Below, piece by piece: positions 41,912 through 53,053 of a DNA stretch of 64,000 bases. The stretch's first letter is position 1, and every line of letters starts with the position of its first letter. A model generated the notes under the pieces. The model was given only the letters and a program-made list of their open reading frames with translations, ran no database searches and was not told where the DNA came from. The position numbers and the translations under genes were made by a program. Origin of the DNA: Branchipolynoe longqiensis (taxonomy: Eukaryota > Annelida > Polychaeta > Phyllodocida > Polynoidae). The stretch covers positions 74,930,781-74,994,780 of the forward strand of contig CM059199.1 of the NCBI GenBank assembly GCA_030323885.1, in the 5' to 3' direction.

Positions 41912-42293
41912 CAAAGACCCTATAATACCAAGACGGCTCACTCAGCCTGTACTGTGTAATCAAAATGATCAAACCCACCACTTGGTGCGCCGGCTGTTCT
42001 CTTGGTTAAACAGGTGCTATATTATATGTATAAATGTATATATGAATGTGAAAGATGTGTGATGATGGCGATGCTGATGATGATGCTAATGACGATGGGT
42101 ATTTGTTCATAGCAATTTCATATTGATGTGCATTCATACCTACCTATCTCATGTATAATATAATTGTATGTGCTTACATGTGAAACACCAACCAGCAGCC
42201 AGCTGATCAAGCCCACCACAAGGTGGCACTGCAAAATTTACATTACCATGGGAGAGATAGGGAGTGAGCTGTCTTAGTATTATAGGGTCTTTG
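41912..42293. mobile_element. 382-bp MITE with CAAAGACCCTATAATAC termini and 7-bp target duplication
   Basis: Left CAAAGACCCTATAATACCAA and right end, the reverse complement of CAAAGACCCTATAATACTAA, are about 30-bp inverted repeats. ACCTAAC precedes and follows the element (41905-41911 and 42294-42300). The duplication length suggests a hAT- or P-like transposase, but I could not settle which. Non-coding. A fragment lies at 11374. Confidence 0.85.
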
Positions 42294-42551
42294 ACCTAAC
42301 CACGACGTCCCTAACAACTACGACCTCGTATTTACTAGTAACCCTTTGGATGGCAATATAAATAAGCCGTGTTCACACGGGCAAAATGTAAAGCGAATTA
42401 GACAAGGCAAACTAAAGGAGTCGAATTAGGCACCTGTTCACACGGGCAGAGTTGAAAGTGTTTTGAAAGTGTGTCGCGTCCACACAGGCACTGCGTGAGT
42501 CGGTTTAAGGCGGAAGTGGATATCTGTGCATGACCGTTTTGACCAAGAACA

Positions 42552-45500
42552 ATGGCGGAACAAATAGCGAGTGGATTGTTTTGCGGGATGTTTGGCCAAC
42601 GTCGCCGCTCCAACATGGATCTAGATCTACCAGATCGACGAGATGGGGGAACAGGAAATGTGGGGGGAATAATGGCCCGTTCACGAAGAAGGATGGAGGA
42701 TTTCGAGCGCAAACAGGAGGCAGAGCGCCGATCGTTCTTCCTCCAAATACTGACTGTCATGGCTGTACAACCCCCCGTGGTACGCCAAGTGTGGTCGAGG
42801 GAAAGGTATGTTGTCACAACCTATTTTGTTGGTGTGTATCTACGTAGAGTGTTTTACGAGCTACTCGGTTTTGATTGTTTATGTAACCAGAATGCTGTCA
42901 CGAAGGTGTGGGAGAATCTAACTACGGCGATCGAAGTTGTTGGTAATACAAAATGTTTGTGTCTTGGTAAGATGCACACTCCTTTGTTAGAACCTACCAT
43001 TGCGTTTTTATGTATACCGAAAATTGTAGCCAACTTGAGCGCGCTTAATAAGGCGATCTAGATGATTCGAAGTAGTGTGTGCCTTCAAAGTGAGTGTGCT
43101 TTTTACCATGGTTATCACATACGATTGTGTGCCGGTTTGTCTAACGAAAAAGATGGGCAGACGTTTAGGTCACATTACACAAGCCGACCTACATGAATCG
43201 GATTAGTTGGTAGTACAATGTATTTTGTTTTTGTACAGTTATTTCCCGATTGTGATTACAGTATTGTTGTGCGCGATATATGACTTGCCAACATTGTTCT
43301 GTTTTTCACCGGTATGTTTATATTTACCCATTGTTTTGGGGTTCCCCCCATGCATGTTTATTTCCACTAGTAATAAAGTTTAGTAAACTTATTTTGGTAT
43401 AGAAGCTTTTTTATCGCGTTATGCAAGCTGGTCCAGATTGTAATCGGATTTCTATAAGGCGACTTACACGATGCGAACTAGATGCCACTCTCTTTGCAAA
43501 AATGTTTACAGTTATTGTTTTATATAAATGTTTTGACCGGTTGAAGTGATGAGTAAAGTCCGGTGGATTGTAAGCCGATTTGTGAAAGGCGACTTACATG
43601 AGTCAAACTAGTTGGCACGGGGTTGTTTTTCAGGTAATGTTTTTTATCGCTTGATGTCAGGAGTAGTGCATGGGAGATTGTGATGCGATTTCTATAATCC
43701 GACTTACACGATTCGCACTACATACGACGCTCTTTGCTGAAATGTTTACAGTTATTGTTTGATATAAATGTTGTTAGCGGTTGAATTGATCATCAACTGC
43801 GGCCGATCGTAACCCGCTTTCTGAAAGGCGACTTACATGATTCGAACTAGTTGGCACGGGCTTTTGTACAATTTTCACAATTTTATTTTCATATAAGTTG
43901 TTCCTCTGCTTATGTCAGGAGTATTATGCGCCAGATTGTAACCCGATTTCGATAATCAGACTTACACGATTCGAACTAGATGTCACACTGGTTGGTGAAA
44001 TATTTGTATCCCTTGAAGTGATTGGTAAAGTTCGGGCGACTGTAAGTCGCCTTGTGTATGGCTACTTACATGATTCGAACTAGTTGCCACGCTAAGTTAT
44101 TTGGGTGGTAAAATGTTTTCCAAAATGTTATTTCATACCGGGGCCTTCCTATTTTTATTAACAGAAGCGCTGTGGTCGAGTTGACTCCCATTCATACGAA
44201 TTATGGTGTTTACATACATTTCTGACACCGTTACTTTGTTGCTAGGTCCTCCCACTGGTGGACAGAAATCGTGCTCGGGACGTTCGGTGAAAAAGAGTGG
44301 GTGGCAAATTTCGGATGAGGCAGGCGACCTTTCAGCACGTGGTTGACCAACTGAAGGTGCATATCAGGCGGGCAGACACGAACATGCGAAGGTGAGGTGG
44401 TACTGGTGTTTTTGTCGCCCAAACATAAGGTAGTTACCACATCCCTGCTAGTCTGCGTTTGCCCCCATACCAACAATATGGACATAGAACGTTAAACTTT
44501 AGAATTCCCTAAACTATTTGGCTACGATTGCAGTTTTTTCCATTATTAATGATTTGTTTTCCCCTTGATACGCGGAAATGTCTAGCCCAACTACATAAGG
44601 TGGAATAGATGATGCGGGGGCGGTGAGGCGATGTACAACTGCACATGCTAAGTCGTATTTTGTGTGCACTGTCCAGTCTGCGTATATTCTAACATGTTGG
44701 TGTTTTGTCAACTCATTTCAGATGCATTCAAGTCGAGGTGCGGGTAGTGGTTACCCTGTGGCTTTTGGAAACAGGATCGCACTATCGCAGCATAGGTCAC
44801 CTCTTTGGTATTGGCAAGTCCACATGCTGTGAGATTTTCCAGGAGACCTGCGTGGCGATAGTCTGAGTACTATGGCCTAAATACATCAGGATGCCTACGT
44901 CTGCCCGCCTCACCGAGATCATGGAGGGGTTCGAGAGTCGGTTTGCATTCCCCAACTGCGGCAGCATCATCGATGGGACCCACATCCCGATCGTCGCTCC
45001 CCAGTGTCACCATACGGACTACCACAACCGGAAGGGTTTCTACTCAATTGTCGCGCAAGTACTCTGTGACCACGAGTACAAGGTGATGAACATAGTTGCG
45101 GGTTGGCCTGGTAGAGTGCACGACACGCGAGTCTTGGGCAACTCGACGTTGTATGCGAAAGGTGAGGCTGGGGAGCTGTTCGCGGACAGGCCGCGCATGC
45201 TGGGCAATGTGACTGTGCCTGTTGTGGTGCTTGGCGACCCCGCCTACCCACTCCGTCCCTGGCTGATGAAGCCGTTTCTGACACCGGTTTACTTTCCCGT
45301 GAGAAAACCACCTTCAACTATCGTCTGTCCCGTGCTCGTATGACGATCGAGAATACCTTTGGCCGGTGTAAGGCCCACTGGAGGATTCTCGCGCGTCGTA
45401 CGGACATAAGGACAGAGGAGGTCACCACAGTTCTCCTTGTGTGCTTCACATTGAACAATATCTGTGAAGTGCACAAGGAGATCTTTGACGCGGAGTGGGA

Positions 45501-45615
45501 TGCCGGGCCCGTTGATGAGCCACAACACGTGGCCCAAGACAACGACTACGACAGAAGTGGAAATGAGGTGCGAGACGCTTTCATGCACTACTTCAATTCG
45601 TGGATCGTTATTTAG
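42552..45615 (+). pseudogene. Harbinger DDE transposase, three exons
   Basis: Exons inferred from homology and splice sites are 42552-42805, 44246-44391 and 44722-45615, with GT donors (AAAGgtatgt, GAAGgtgagg) and AG acceptors (gctag, catttcag). Exon 1 is a basic N terminus (RRRSNMDLDLPDRR). Exon 2 gives SHWWTEIVLGTFGEKEWVAN and RQATFQHVVDQLKVHIRRA. Exon 3 holds the HTH (LETGSHYRSIGHLFGIGKST) and catalytic core: IIDGTHIPI (D), GWPGRVHDTRVL (D), GDPAYPLRPWLM, and MTIENTFGRCKAHWRIL (E). One-base deletions near 44312 and 45277 and a TGA at 44864-44866 inactivate it. Exon total fits about 430 residues, normal for the family. Confidence 0.88.
43169..44095 (+). repeat. Tandem repeats in transposase intron 1
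   Basis: The word GACTTACAyGATTCGAACTAG, preceded by GATTGTAAcCCGATTT, recurs at about 43435, 43565, 43677, 43805, 43935 and 44038, with a weak first copy at 43180. Alternate copies are closer to each other, so the true unit is about 250 bp in roughly three copies, each ending GTTGGCACGGG. The unit resembles the transposon subterminal sequence. Confidence 0.8.
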
Positions 45616-46046
45616 TTCGCCTTAAGTAGTTTGCCTTACCTAGTTCGCCTTACCTAGTACACCTTTAATGTGGCCATGTTGCACTAGAGAGAGGGAGACA
45701 CTATTAGTCCAGTAGAATAATTGTAGAAATTTCATTTCATTGGAATACACAACCATGTCGCAGGCGTTTTATCTTTGGAACGGAAACAAGATGCTGACAA
45801 TTGTCGCCATGACATTACTGGAGATATAAGTTATCCATTATAAGTGTATATATTAAGTGACCGTCTACGTACGAATAACTACGGTAATAACTCATGGTTG
45901 TGTAATGTGGTGAATTACTGAACAAAGTGAACAAGGCTTTTATTTTGGGAACTACGGTAACAATTTATTACAATCGGAAAGGTTAAGATAGACACATATT
46001 GGAAGTCAGTTACAGGTTAGAAAAAACGAAAAAAAATGTTACGGTA

Positions 46047-48765
46047 TCATTTTAGAGAAAACTGGTGTTGGGGGTCGAATGTGATGGTCCTGCTTGGGGG
46101 GTGAGCAGGGTGATCCGTATCACCCCATCCGTTGTGCGTGGCCTGATGTGTCGGATTGTGCATCGCCACGAGCAGCTGCAGCATCCGTTCCTCGTGCTGC
46201 CTCTGTTTGTGCTGCCGCACCCTCTCTCGCTTGGCGTGACGTTCCTCCCGGCGTTCCTCCCGAGCATCCTGGCGCTGCTCCCGAGCATCCTCGTGCTGCT
46301 CCCGCCTCTCCTCCATCTTGCGCTCGAGCTTCACCCAGTTGTCTTCTCGGTCGTGGACGAGGGTGGCCGACGCTTCCTGGGCAGCTACGAACTGGGTGAA
46401 GATCACGTCGAGGAAATGTTCGGTCTTGCTGGGCGCCTTGCCCTTCTTTTTGCGCAAAGCTGTAATATACAAAAAGCGAATATACAGAATCATGTTTTGG
46501 CATTAACCCCGATCATTCGCATCAAGTAAATCGCATCAAGTAAATCGCTTAATGTACATTGAGCCCAGGGCTACGTTAGAATCACAACATACTGTTTTAT
46601 TAAACCCCTTCACCTTGGCACCTAATTTGCCTGTACTCAAAGTGAACATGAAATATTTCTTTACACCCGCATGTTATCAAAATAAGCTGTACACCATGGT
46701 TAAGGTTTTTTGTATTGTACTATAGCATGGGCGTCGAAACTGTTACACATGTTACCGACACCACATAGCGTGGTTAATAACAATATAATTGCTAATGTTA
46801 TTTGAACTGAGGTACATGTTGGTTTTTTTATTTCACCATGAACACATGTTACTAAATACTTTGTAGATGTTATTTACTATAAATATCCTTACCTGGCTGG
46901 GCTGCTTGGGTAGGTGGGGTGGCTTGGGTGGGCTCTCTGGCTGATGGGGTTTCTTGGGTGGCCTCTACATTAGAGAGAGCGGAGGTGTGACTCTCCAGGT
47001 CGACCTCGACGTCCACCAGGATGGACTGGTCCACTTCCTCCTCCGCCCCCACAACGAGCTGTTGTGGGTGGTCGTCTGGATAAGAAAGTAACAATTATAT
47101 TGTATGCTGTAACATAGCATGTTATTTCAAATATCCATGTAACACAATTTGGTGATAAGGTTTGGCTAAGTCGACTGAACTAGTTCGCTTTATGCCAATA
47201 GAGCGTAATGTGTATCATGTAAAAGCCCAGTATAGAGGGGCGGGTTAAGCCGCCTCACGTAGTTGGCTTCCAATAGTTCGACTCACATTCGTCGTGTAAA
47301 CGCGACGCTGAGGTGGATTAGGGCTGAATCGAATCATATTATTCGGTTTATATAAACCACTTTTCGAGGTATTTTATATGAACAGCTTTATGAAAGTCGC
47401 TTTATAAATGATAGTGCAAACGCTAGCAGTTTACTTGACGCGCAATTTTCTATATCACACTGCTAGCTGTGCACAGATTTGTTTTCAACATGTATTTTTA
47501 GGGTTTCACTGCCCAGCAGAAGATTTGATCGTTGCAAACCAATACAATGATTATGTTGGGCCGACTTAAGCCTGAGTCGCCTCATCTAGTTCGCTTCATG
47601 TAAACCACCTCTCGAGGTAGTTTAGATGAACCAAACTAACTTAAATCGGCCCACCTTGCTTGCGTGGACGGTAGTGGTTTACTTGAACCTGATTAAGCAC
47701 GTCATACTATATAATATAATTTGCCACCCGTTGTCGGTCGCTTTCCCAGCATCCGATGGATGAGATGGAAGTATCTGAAGGGTTACCGCTGCCTCCCATG
47801 GGGGTTCATGTATTACCACCCATGAGTAAAGCAAAGTCAAGATGCTAAAGGACGCTTGCCCCTACCTGTAGCCAGGTCCATCGCGTAGGTGTCCAAGTAT
47901 GCGAGGGGAGCTGCGGTGGGTCGGGTGCCGAGGATCGCATCCATTAGATCGAAGTAGCGGAAGGTTTGCCGGTCCCTCCCACTGCGGCTGCAAACAAATG
48001 GTACATTAGACTTAACTTATATACCTTATAAACAATAATTGTGCACCTATGTACAAACAATACTTTGCACTTATGTTGTGCCATTTGAAAACGATGGTGA
48101 TATTAATCAAGGCGATCACCTGCAAATGTAAATCCTAATACATACGACTTATGTTTTTGATTGTATTTGGCCCCGCCTTCCTAGCAATAATCGCTACATA
48201 CTTCGTCTTATCAGGGCGTTATCAGGCCCTTATCAAAAAGTTGATAGTCCTAGCAATCGCCATCAGGTGTGTCAAACCGAAATACACACAGTTTCACCAT
48301 ACACCAGAATGAGTGGGACCAATTAGGAATTCAGTATACTCTATTCACCGGTCACCACACAGTTTTTTTCCCACACAAAACAGGGGGGGGGGGAGAATGG
48401 AGTGTTTATGATCTGGCCCTCACAATGTATTTAAGGAACCACAAAGTCGTTGAAAACAGGGGAAGTTAGTTTTCGTAAGACACCAAATGTACATACTTGC
48501 TGTGATCCTTGACCTTCTTGTAGGCCTGGGTCAGGCTCTTTATCTTGGTCCTGCAGGCCGTCGCATTTCTCTGCCCTTGCTCATCTCCAGACAGGCGGGC
48601 CAGTCGGGTGGCAATTCTCCGGTATATATTGATATTCCGCCCGGACTGCTCGAGATCGCGTTGTACGCTGTCCTCCGACCATAGGGTTATCAGCGCTCTC
48701 ACCTCATGATCCTCTCAGTTGTCTTTGCGGTTAGGAGGGTGGGCGGCGGCGGAGCACGACGACAT
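46047..48765 (-). pseudogene. Harbinger Myb/SANT-like DNA-binding protein, four exons
   Basis: Exons on the minus strand are 48765-48497, 47987-47866, 47075-46893 and 46459-46047. All junctions have AG/GT borders and the phases join to one 329-codon frame including stop. Exon 1 contains the trihelix domain (EVRALITLWSEDSVQ, IATRLARLSGD, CRTKIKSLTQAYKKVKDH). Exon 2 reads RYFDLMDAILGTRPT, exon 3 is acidic and Thr/Pro rich, and exon 4 is a long charged helix (REQHEDAREQRQDAREERRE). In Harbinger elements this partner recruits the transposase to DNA. One TGA at 48717-48715 replaces the first conserved Trp of the domain. Confidence 0.85.
47100..47760. repeat. Harbinger internal palindromes within Myb-gene intron
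   Basis: AAACCACCTCTCGAGGTAGTTTA at 47614 (23 bp, core CCTCTCGAGG) and AAACCACTTTTCGAGGTATTTTA at 47355 are near-palindromes. CTAGTTCGCTT words occur beside them. The same arrangement recurs at 48955-48985 in the right subterminal region and at 60920-60950 in the MITE. Confidence 0.65.
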
Positions 48766-49106
48766 TGTTTATGTTTGGTCAGTTTCTCTGTCTGCTTCGG
48801 TGTTGCTCGTTCCACTTCTGCTAACGTTATGGCAAGTTACCGCAAGACAACAAATAAAATGACTGACCGCGCATGCGTGTGACGTCATAAGTCGCTTCAC
48901 ACAAACCGCTTACGTCCACACAGCCAAAAATAATCCGATTCACAGAAATCGATTCACGTAAACTACCTCGCTAGGTGGTTTACAGTATCCGCATCACGTG
49001 AATCGATTCAGCCCTAATCCGACTCAGACGCCCATTCACACAAGAAATGTAAGGCGAACTAGGCAAGTCGCTTTCTACGAATCGACTTAAATTGTTCGTG
49101 TGAACA

Positions 49107-49893
49107 CTTACGTAGGTTTTCAATATGCTCCCGCCATACGCCGTAATGTGACAGTGCCTTAAGTCCTGCGAATGCCGGCCTATGATGACCTTTGGTGACC
49201 TATCGGGTGTTTTTGAGCATATGTGTAACCTATGAGGAGCGTATGAGGAGCGTACGAGGAGCGTATGAGAGCATACTGTGACATTTTTTGACGGTTTTCA
49301 TTGGCATATGGAACCTATGCGTAGCGTATGCGTAGCGTATGCGTAGCGCATGCGTAGCATATGCATAGCCTATGAGCGTATGAGTAGCATATGAGTAAAG
49401 ATCAATGTTGAGACCTATGGCATACGCTTGGAATACGCTGTGCATATGCTGTGCATACTCTAGGAGTACGCTCCCATACATAACTCGTAGGTTATGCGTA
49501 CGCTACATACGCTAGAGATACGCCGGTGACGCAAGTTGAGCGTATGCGTAACCTATGCCGGCGCACCCCTAGCATACGAGGAGCGTACACCGGCGTATGA
49601 GGAGTGTACACCGGCGTATCAGTAGCGTATGAACCATAAGCTCCCATCGGTCGAGATTTTTTGAGCATGCACAACAAAATGTGGACGGACGGACGGGAGA
49701 AAGCGTATGGCGGCATACAACGGCATACGCCGGCATAGGCCGGCACATGATGGCCTATGCGTAGCGTATGCGTAGTGTATGCGTAGCGTATGCGTAGCAT
49801 ATGGCGGCGTATGGTGGCGTATGCCGACGTATATGACGTAATGCGCCTACGCCACCATACACTCCTGCAAAAAACCCTAATGTGACAGCCCCT
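49107..49893. mobile_element. CGTATGCG-rich MITE, copy 2, with inverted left end
   Basis: The body (49160-49893) aligns with 9890-10645, and the right end is followed by TTA (49894-49896). The first ~52 bp (49107-49159) are the reverse complement of the expected left terminus: they end GTAATGTGACAGTGCCT and are followed by TTAAGTCC. The left edge joins the shortened right end of the Harbinger element directly. Confidence 0.8.
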
Positions 49894-49992
49894 TTACGGA
49901 GCGTGCCGGCTGCACAACGTCCTGTTAAATACATAGGTCTACCAGTGGGGTTTGTGATACAATTTGATTTGGCCCCATCTCCCGGTGCACCA

Positions 49993-50296
49993 GGGCCGCG
50001 TTCAGGGTACGTCTCGGCGACGTCGCGGCGATGCTTTTTGGCCTATTTGCGTTCAGGGTGCGTCTCGGTGACATCTTGGCGATGCCTCCCTTTTCAATCA
50101 GGAGACAAAAAGCGCCTCGAAAATGGCCGCCGTGTCCAGTGGTTTCAGCCAATCACAGTGCAGCTTTTCCATTGCAAATGGCCGCCGCCTATGGGGGTGT
50201 CCATTTTCGAGACAATAAACTGCTGTTGCCGTTCAGACGAGCGTGACGTCAGGCCCGTCGCCGAGGCGCCTCCGAGACGGAGCCTGAACGCGGCCC
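49993..50296. mobile_element. 304-bp MITE with GGGCCGCGTTCAGG termini
   Basis: GGGCCGCGTTCAGG at the left and CCTGAACGCGGCCC at the right are perfect 14-bp inverted repeats, extended by GTCTCGGCGAC and GTCGCCGAGGC words. A second GCGTTCAGGGTGCGTCTCGG lies at 50049. No clear target duplication. Confidence 0.8.
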
Positions 50297-50834
50297 AGCT
50301 TAACCGTTCGGCTAACAAGGACTCTGTGGTATAATTTCAATTTGTTCTACCAACATGTATGATTTAATGAAATGTTTACAAAGGTTTTCGACCTGTATTT
50401 CTAAATCTGTTTTAAGTACCAGGCCTAGAACACTGTTTAGGCTCACAAGGGTGTTGTGATATATTTTCAATTTGTTTTACCGACATGTATGGTTTAATTA
50501 AATTTGTACAGGGTTTTTGTGTCTAAACGTAAATGGTTTAATTGAAATGGACGGTTATATTTTTAGGTCGTCCAGTGGTACCCACGTCCAATTGACACTG
50601 GCCTTATTAAAATGTACCATTAATTTCATAGGCTAACAAAGTTTTTAGTTGTATAATTTTAAATTTGATTTACTAAATGACTATTAAATGTATCGACGTA
50701 GAATTTACATCCCATGATTTTAAATTGTAGAGTTAACTTTCTAGGCCTAAAAGTGTGTTGTTTTAGTTAGACATATATTAAAGTATTAATAATCTAGCGA
50801 ACTGATTTCAACGGATACACATTAATATTGAAAT
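50297..50834. other. AT-rich interval
   Basis: TTTTAATTGGTTT-type repeats of GTTTAATTAAATTTGTAC appear loosely. No gene. Confidence 0.5.
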
Positions 50835-50983
50835 ATTTGGTTATTATCTTTATGCTTAATAGAAATTTATTATCATGGTTAAACTCTGTCTGGTCTCCTG
50901 GAAATGAATGGTTACGGTGACCAAAGGATTTATGCGGACATGTTTGCCGTACATCACTGGAATGTGGTCACTACACGGAGGTA
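50835..50983 (+). repeat. Partial unit of a 244-bp tandem repeat, left of an insertion
   Basis: Matches 53150-53297 (GGTGACCAAAGGATTTATGC, GTTTGCCGTACATCACTGG, GTGGTCACTACACGGAGGTA), then breaks at 50983. Confidence 0.8.
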
Positions 50984-51538
50984 GATCCGGACAGAGGAAG
51001 CCCGAGACAGAGGTGGGAGAAAAAGGTTTTATTAACTAAACGATAATAGCACAAGGTACACTGAGGTCAATGGGGTCAAATGTCAATCGACCTGATCCAG
51101 GTCCGCAGAGGGAGCATTCTGGGAGGAGGTAGGCCCGGGAGCGTTAAAAAGAGGGTAGCGGGCGTGGTAAATCCATATAGGAGGGAGTCAGTAGCCCGAA
51201 TGCAGGTCAGAGGGGGGGGGGAGGGGAAGGAGGGAGCATGCAGTGCTTGGGACGTGACCGTCTCGGGCTTCCCGCCGGATCAACCACAATTCGGAAATTG
51301 GTCGTAATGCGAAGCATTTCGTTTGATGCGAGGGAAGGGAGAGCGACTCCCCCCCCCCCCCCCCTCTCTACCCGGGCTCTCACCCAGCATCCGCGCCTCG
51401 CGCGACGCCCGCTGCTCACCCTCGCCCTCCCCCGGCCCTGAGCGACTCACCCCCCCTCCTGCCACTGCTCACTTCCCCCCGGCCCTGAGCGACTCACCCC
51501 CCCTCCTCCCTCTGCTCCCTTCCCCCCTTATAAGGCCG

Positions 51539-51544
51539 CCCGCC
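51539..51544 (+). promoter_or_regulatory. TATA box of gag-only element, copy 2
   Basis: TATAAG in a GC-rich background, conserved with its downstream 25 bp at 26802 in copy 1 (CCTTATAAGGCCGCC). Confidence 0.6.
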
Positions 51545-51648
51545 GGCCTCCCTCAGGCACTCAGCCTCCAGCCGCCTTCCACCTCTCTGCCCTTTCTTCT
51601 TTGGCTCTACTCCACCTCGGACCGCTGCTCCTCTGCCGACCCTGCACC

Positions 51649-52812
51649 ATGCCCGGCCGCGGCAAAGGGAAGAGTCGGAGAAGCTCCAAGACGTCCGGGA
51701 TGGCCACCCCAGGACCCTCCTCGGGCTCCCCGGGGAGCCCCGTCCCCCCTACGGCGCCGACCTCCCCCGCAGCGCCCTCGGGCCAGCCCAGCAGCGAGAC
51801 GGCCCTCCTCATCGAGGCCATCACCCGCCTCACCAGACGCATGGACAGAGACCTGGACGAGAGGGGGGAAGCCCGAGGGGTCCCGCGGAGCCCCCCGCCC
51901 ACGCCGAGGCGGGAGCCCGCCTGCAGCCTGCACCACGTCCCGGCACCTCGGGCGTACGCCGCCGCCGGGAGCCGGCCGCCGCCTCCACCTCAAGCGACTC
52001 AGCCCGAAGGCCCGCACCTGCAGTACCAGGGCTACACCCGCGCCCACGCCAGCTCAGCTCCACCGCCCACCTACCGCCAGGATCCCGAGGACTACAGCCC
52101 GGCATCCGCGGCTGACGCGGTCCGCGAGATCCTCGCATCCGCCAAGGCGCGGCACACCGTGCGCCGCCGAGGGATCCCAGCCGATTACCTCTTCCCTTGC
52201 GACCTCGTGGAGAGGGGGCCGGGGCGCAAGGCGGTGAAGCTCGGAGAAGCAACCAAGGACGAGTACAGCCTCGCCCTCCTCTCCATGGTCAACCACCCAT
52301 CCTTCCCGGATCACTCCCTCCAGGGCCTACACCAACACCACCTCACCCTCTTGAGAGACGTCCTCATCCACCCCTGGCCGACCGTCCGCCGGTACTCAGA
52401 GACCATATTTTCCTGGATCGCGGACGGAAGGCTCCCCCAGGGGTGGCATGACCCTGTGGCCCTCAACGCGGTCAGGCTCGACTCCCTCACCACGCCCACC
52501 ACCCCGGCAACACCAGCTCCCCGAGGCGACGAGGGGGCCCGAGGCGCACACCTGCCCCGGCAGCAAGTCGACACCCGCACCGCCTACGATAGGCACGCTC
52601 ACGGGGCCCCCTGCTCCACTTGGAACCGCGATCCCACCTCGTGCGATCGGGCACCCCTCGGAGAGGCTCACGGCGAGGTGGGAGACAGGCGCCGGCACGT
52701 CTGTGCGTATTGCGCCAACGTCCGGCGCATATTAACAATGCACAGCGAGGCCGCATGCCGCACCAAGCAAGCCCGTGAGCGCCAGACCCCCGCCGCCTCG
52801 GCGGATTTTTGA
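51649..52812 (+). CDS. gag: Gag-like protein of gag-only element, copy 2
   Basis: The open frame reaches upstream of the window of homology, but ATG at 51649 (MPGRGKGKSRRSS) lies 110 bp behind the TATA box and is preferred; this gives 387 residues. The N terminus is basic, residues 20-150 are Pro/Ser rich and disordered-looking. A folded segment follows: RKAVKLGEATKDEYSLALL, HPWPTVRRYSETIFSWIADG. The end is a zinc-binding-like cluster, CSTWNRDPTSC then HVCAYCANVRRILTMHSEAAC. The Ngaro-2 Gag at 53927 has the parallel motifs CRHWSEKVFKLINDGRLLEG, CINWNWGRDCG and HICAYCAYRLKRTHQHREQDC. Intact frame; function inferred. Confidence 0.8.
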   Translation: MPGRGKGKSRRSSKTSGMATPGPSSGSPGSPVPPTAPTSPAAPSGQPSSETALLIEAITRLTRRMDRDLDERGEARGVPRSPPPTPRREPACSLHHVPAPRAYAAAGSRPPPPPQATQPEGPHLQYQGYTRAHASSAPPPTYRQDPEDYSPASAADAVREILASAKARHTVRRRGIPADYLFPCDLVERGPGRKAVKLGEATKDEYSLALLSMVNHPSFPDHSLQGLHQHHLTLLRDVLIHPWPTVRRYSETIFSWIADGRLPQGWHDPVALNAVRLDSLTTPTTPATPAPRGDEGARGAHLPRQQVDTRTAYDRHAHGAPCSTWNRDPTSCDRAPLGEAHGEVGDRRRHVCAYCANVRRILTMHSEAACRTKQARERQTPAASADF

Positions 52813-53053
52813 TCCGCCGGCCTCCCCCTGGCTGGCCCGGGGGGCATAGCCCGGCGCCTCACCCCAACCATTCCCGACAGCCCCGCAACGCCCACCGACG
52901 ATCTCCCAGCGAACACCGATCGAAACGCCGCCCAGACGAAGCTGAGGACCATCACCTCGCACCTCACACCTCAGACGACCCAGCCCAGCCTCACGAGAGA
53001 CCCCCCCCAGACAGCCCAGCCACCGACCTTCACGCCACCGACCTCCACGGGCC

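Larger units (their letters stand above)
42365..49107. mobile_element. PIF/Harbinger DNA transposon, autonomous structure, inactivated
   Basis: The left terminus AGCCGTGTTCACACGGGC and the right terminus (reverse complement GTGTTCACACGAACAATTT) form an imperfect inverted repeat followed by GCGAATTAGACAAGG and GCGAACTAGGCAAGTC. It carries the two genes typical of the superfamily, a DDE nuclease on + and a Myb/SANT-like protein on -, facing each other. The outer 4 bp of the right terminus are missing and no target duplication can be confirmed. The length of 6.7 kb comes from introns and internal repeats. Confidence 0.88.
50984..53053 (+). mobile_element. Gag-only retroelement, copy 2, inserted in a tandem repeat
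   Basis: The 244-bp repeat is interrupted exactly between GGAGGTA and CATCCTCC, so this 2.07 kb is an insertion. From 51300 (GGTCGTAATGCGAAGCATTT) it parallels copy 1: TATA box TATAAG at 51539, identical ~25 bp downstream of it, gag-like frame, and the same GATCCGCCGGCCTCCCCC after the stop. The first 316 bp are not in copy 1. A second terminal repeat is not seen, so the 3' end may be truncated. No target duplication at the outer edges. Confidence 0.7.

Noticed and set aside
43430..44095. CRISPR-like spaced repeats
   Set aside because: Repeats are degenerate, about 125 bp apart with similar spacers, and lie in a eukaryotic transposon intron.
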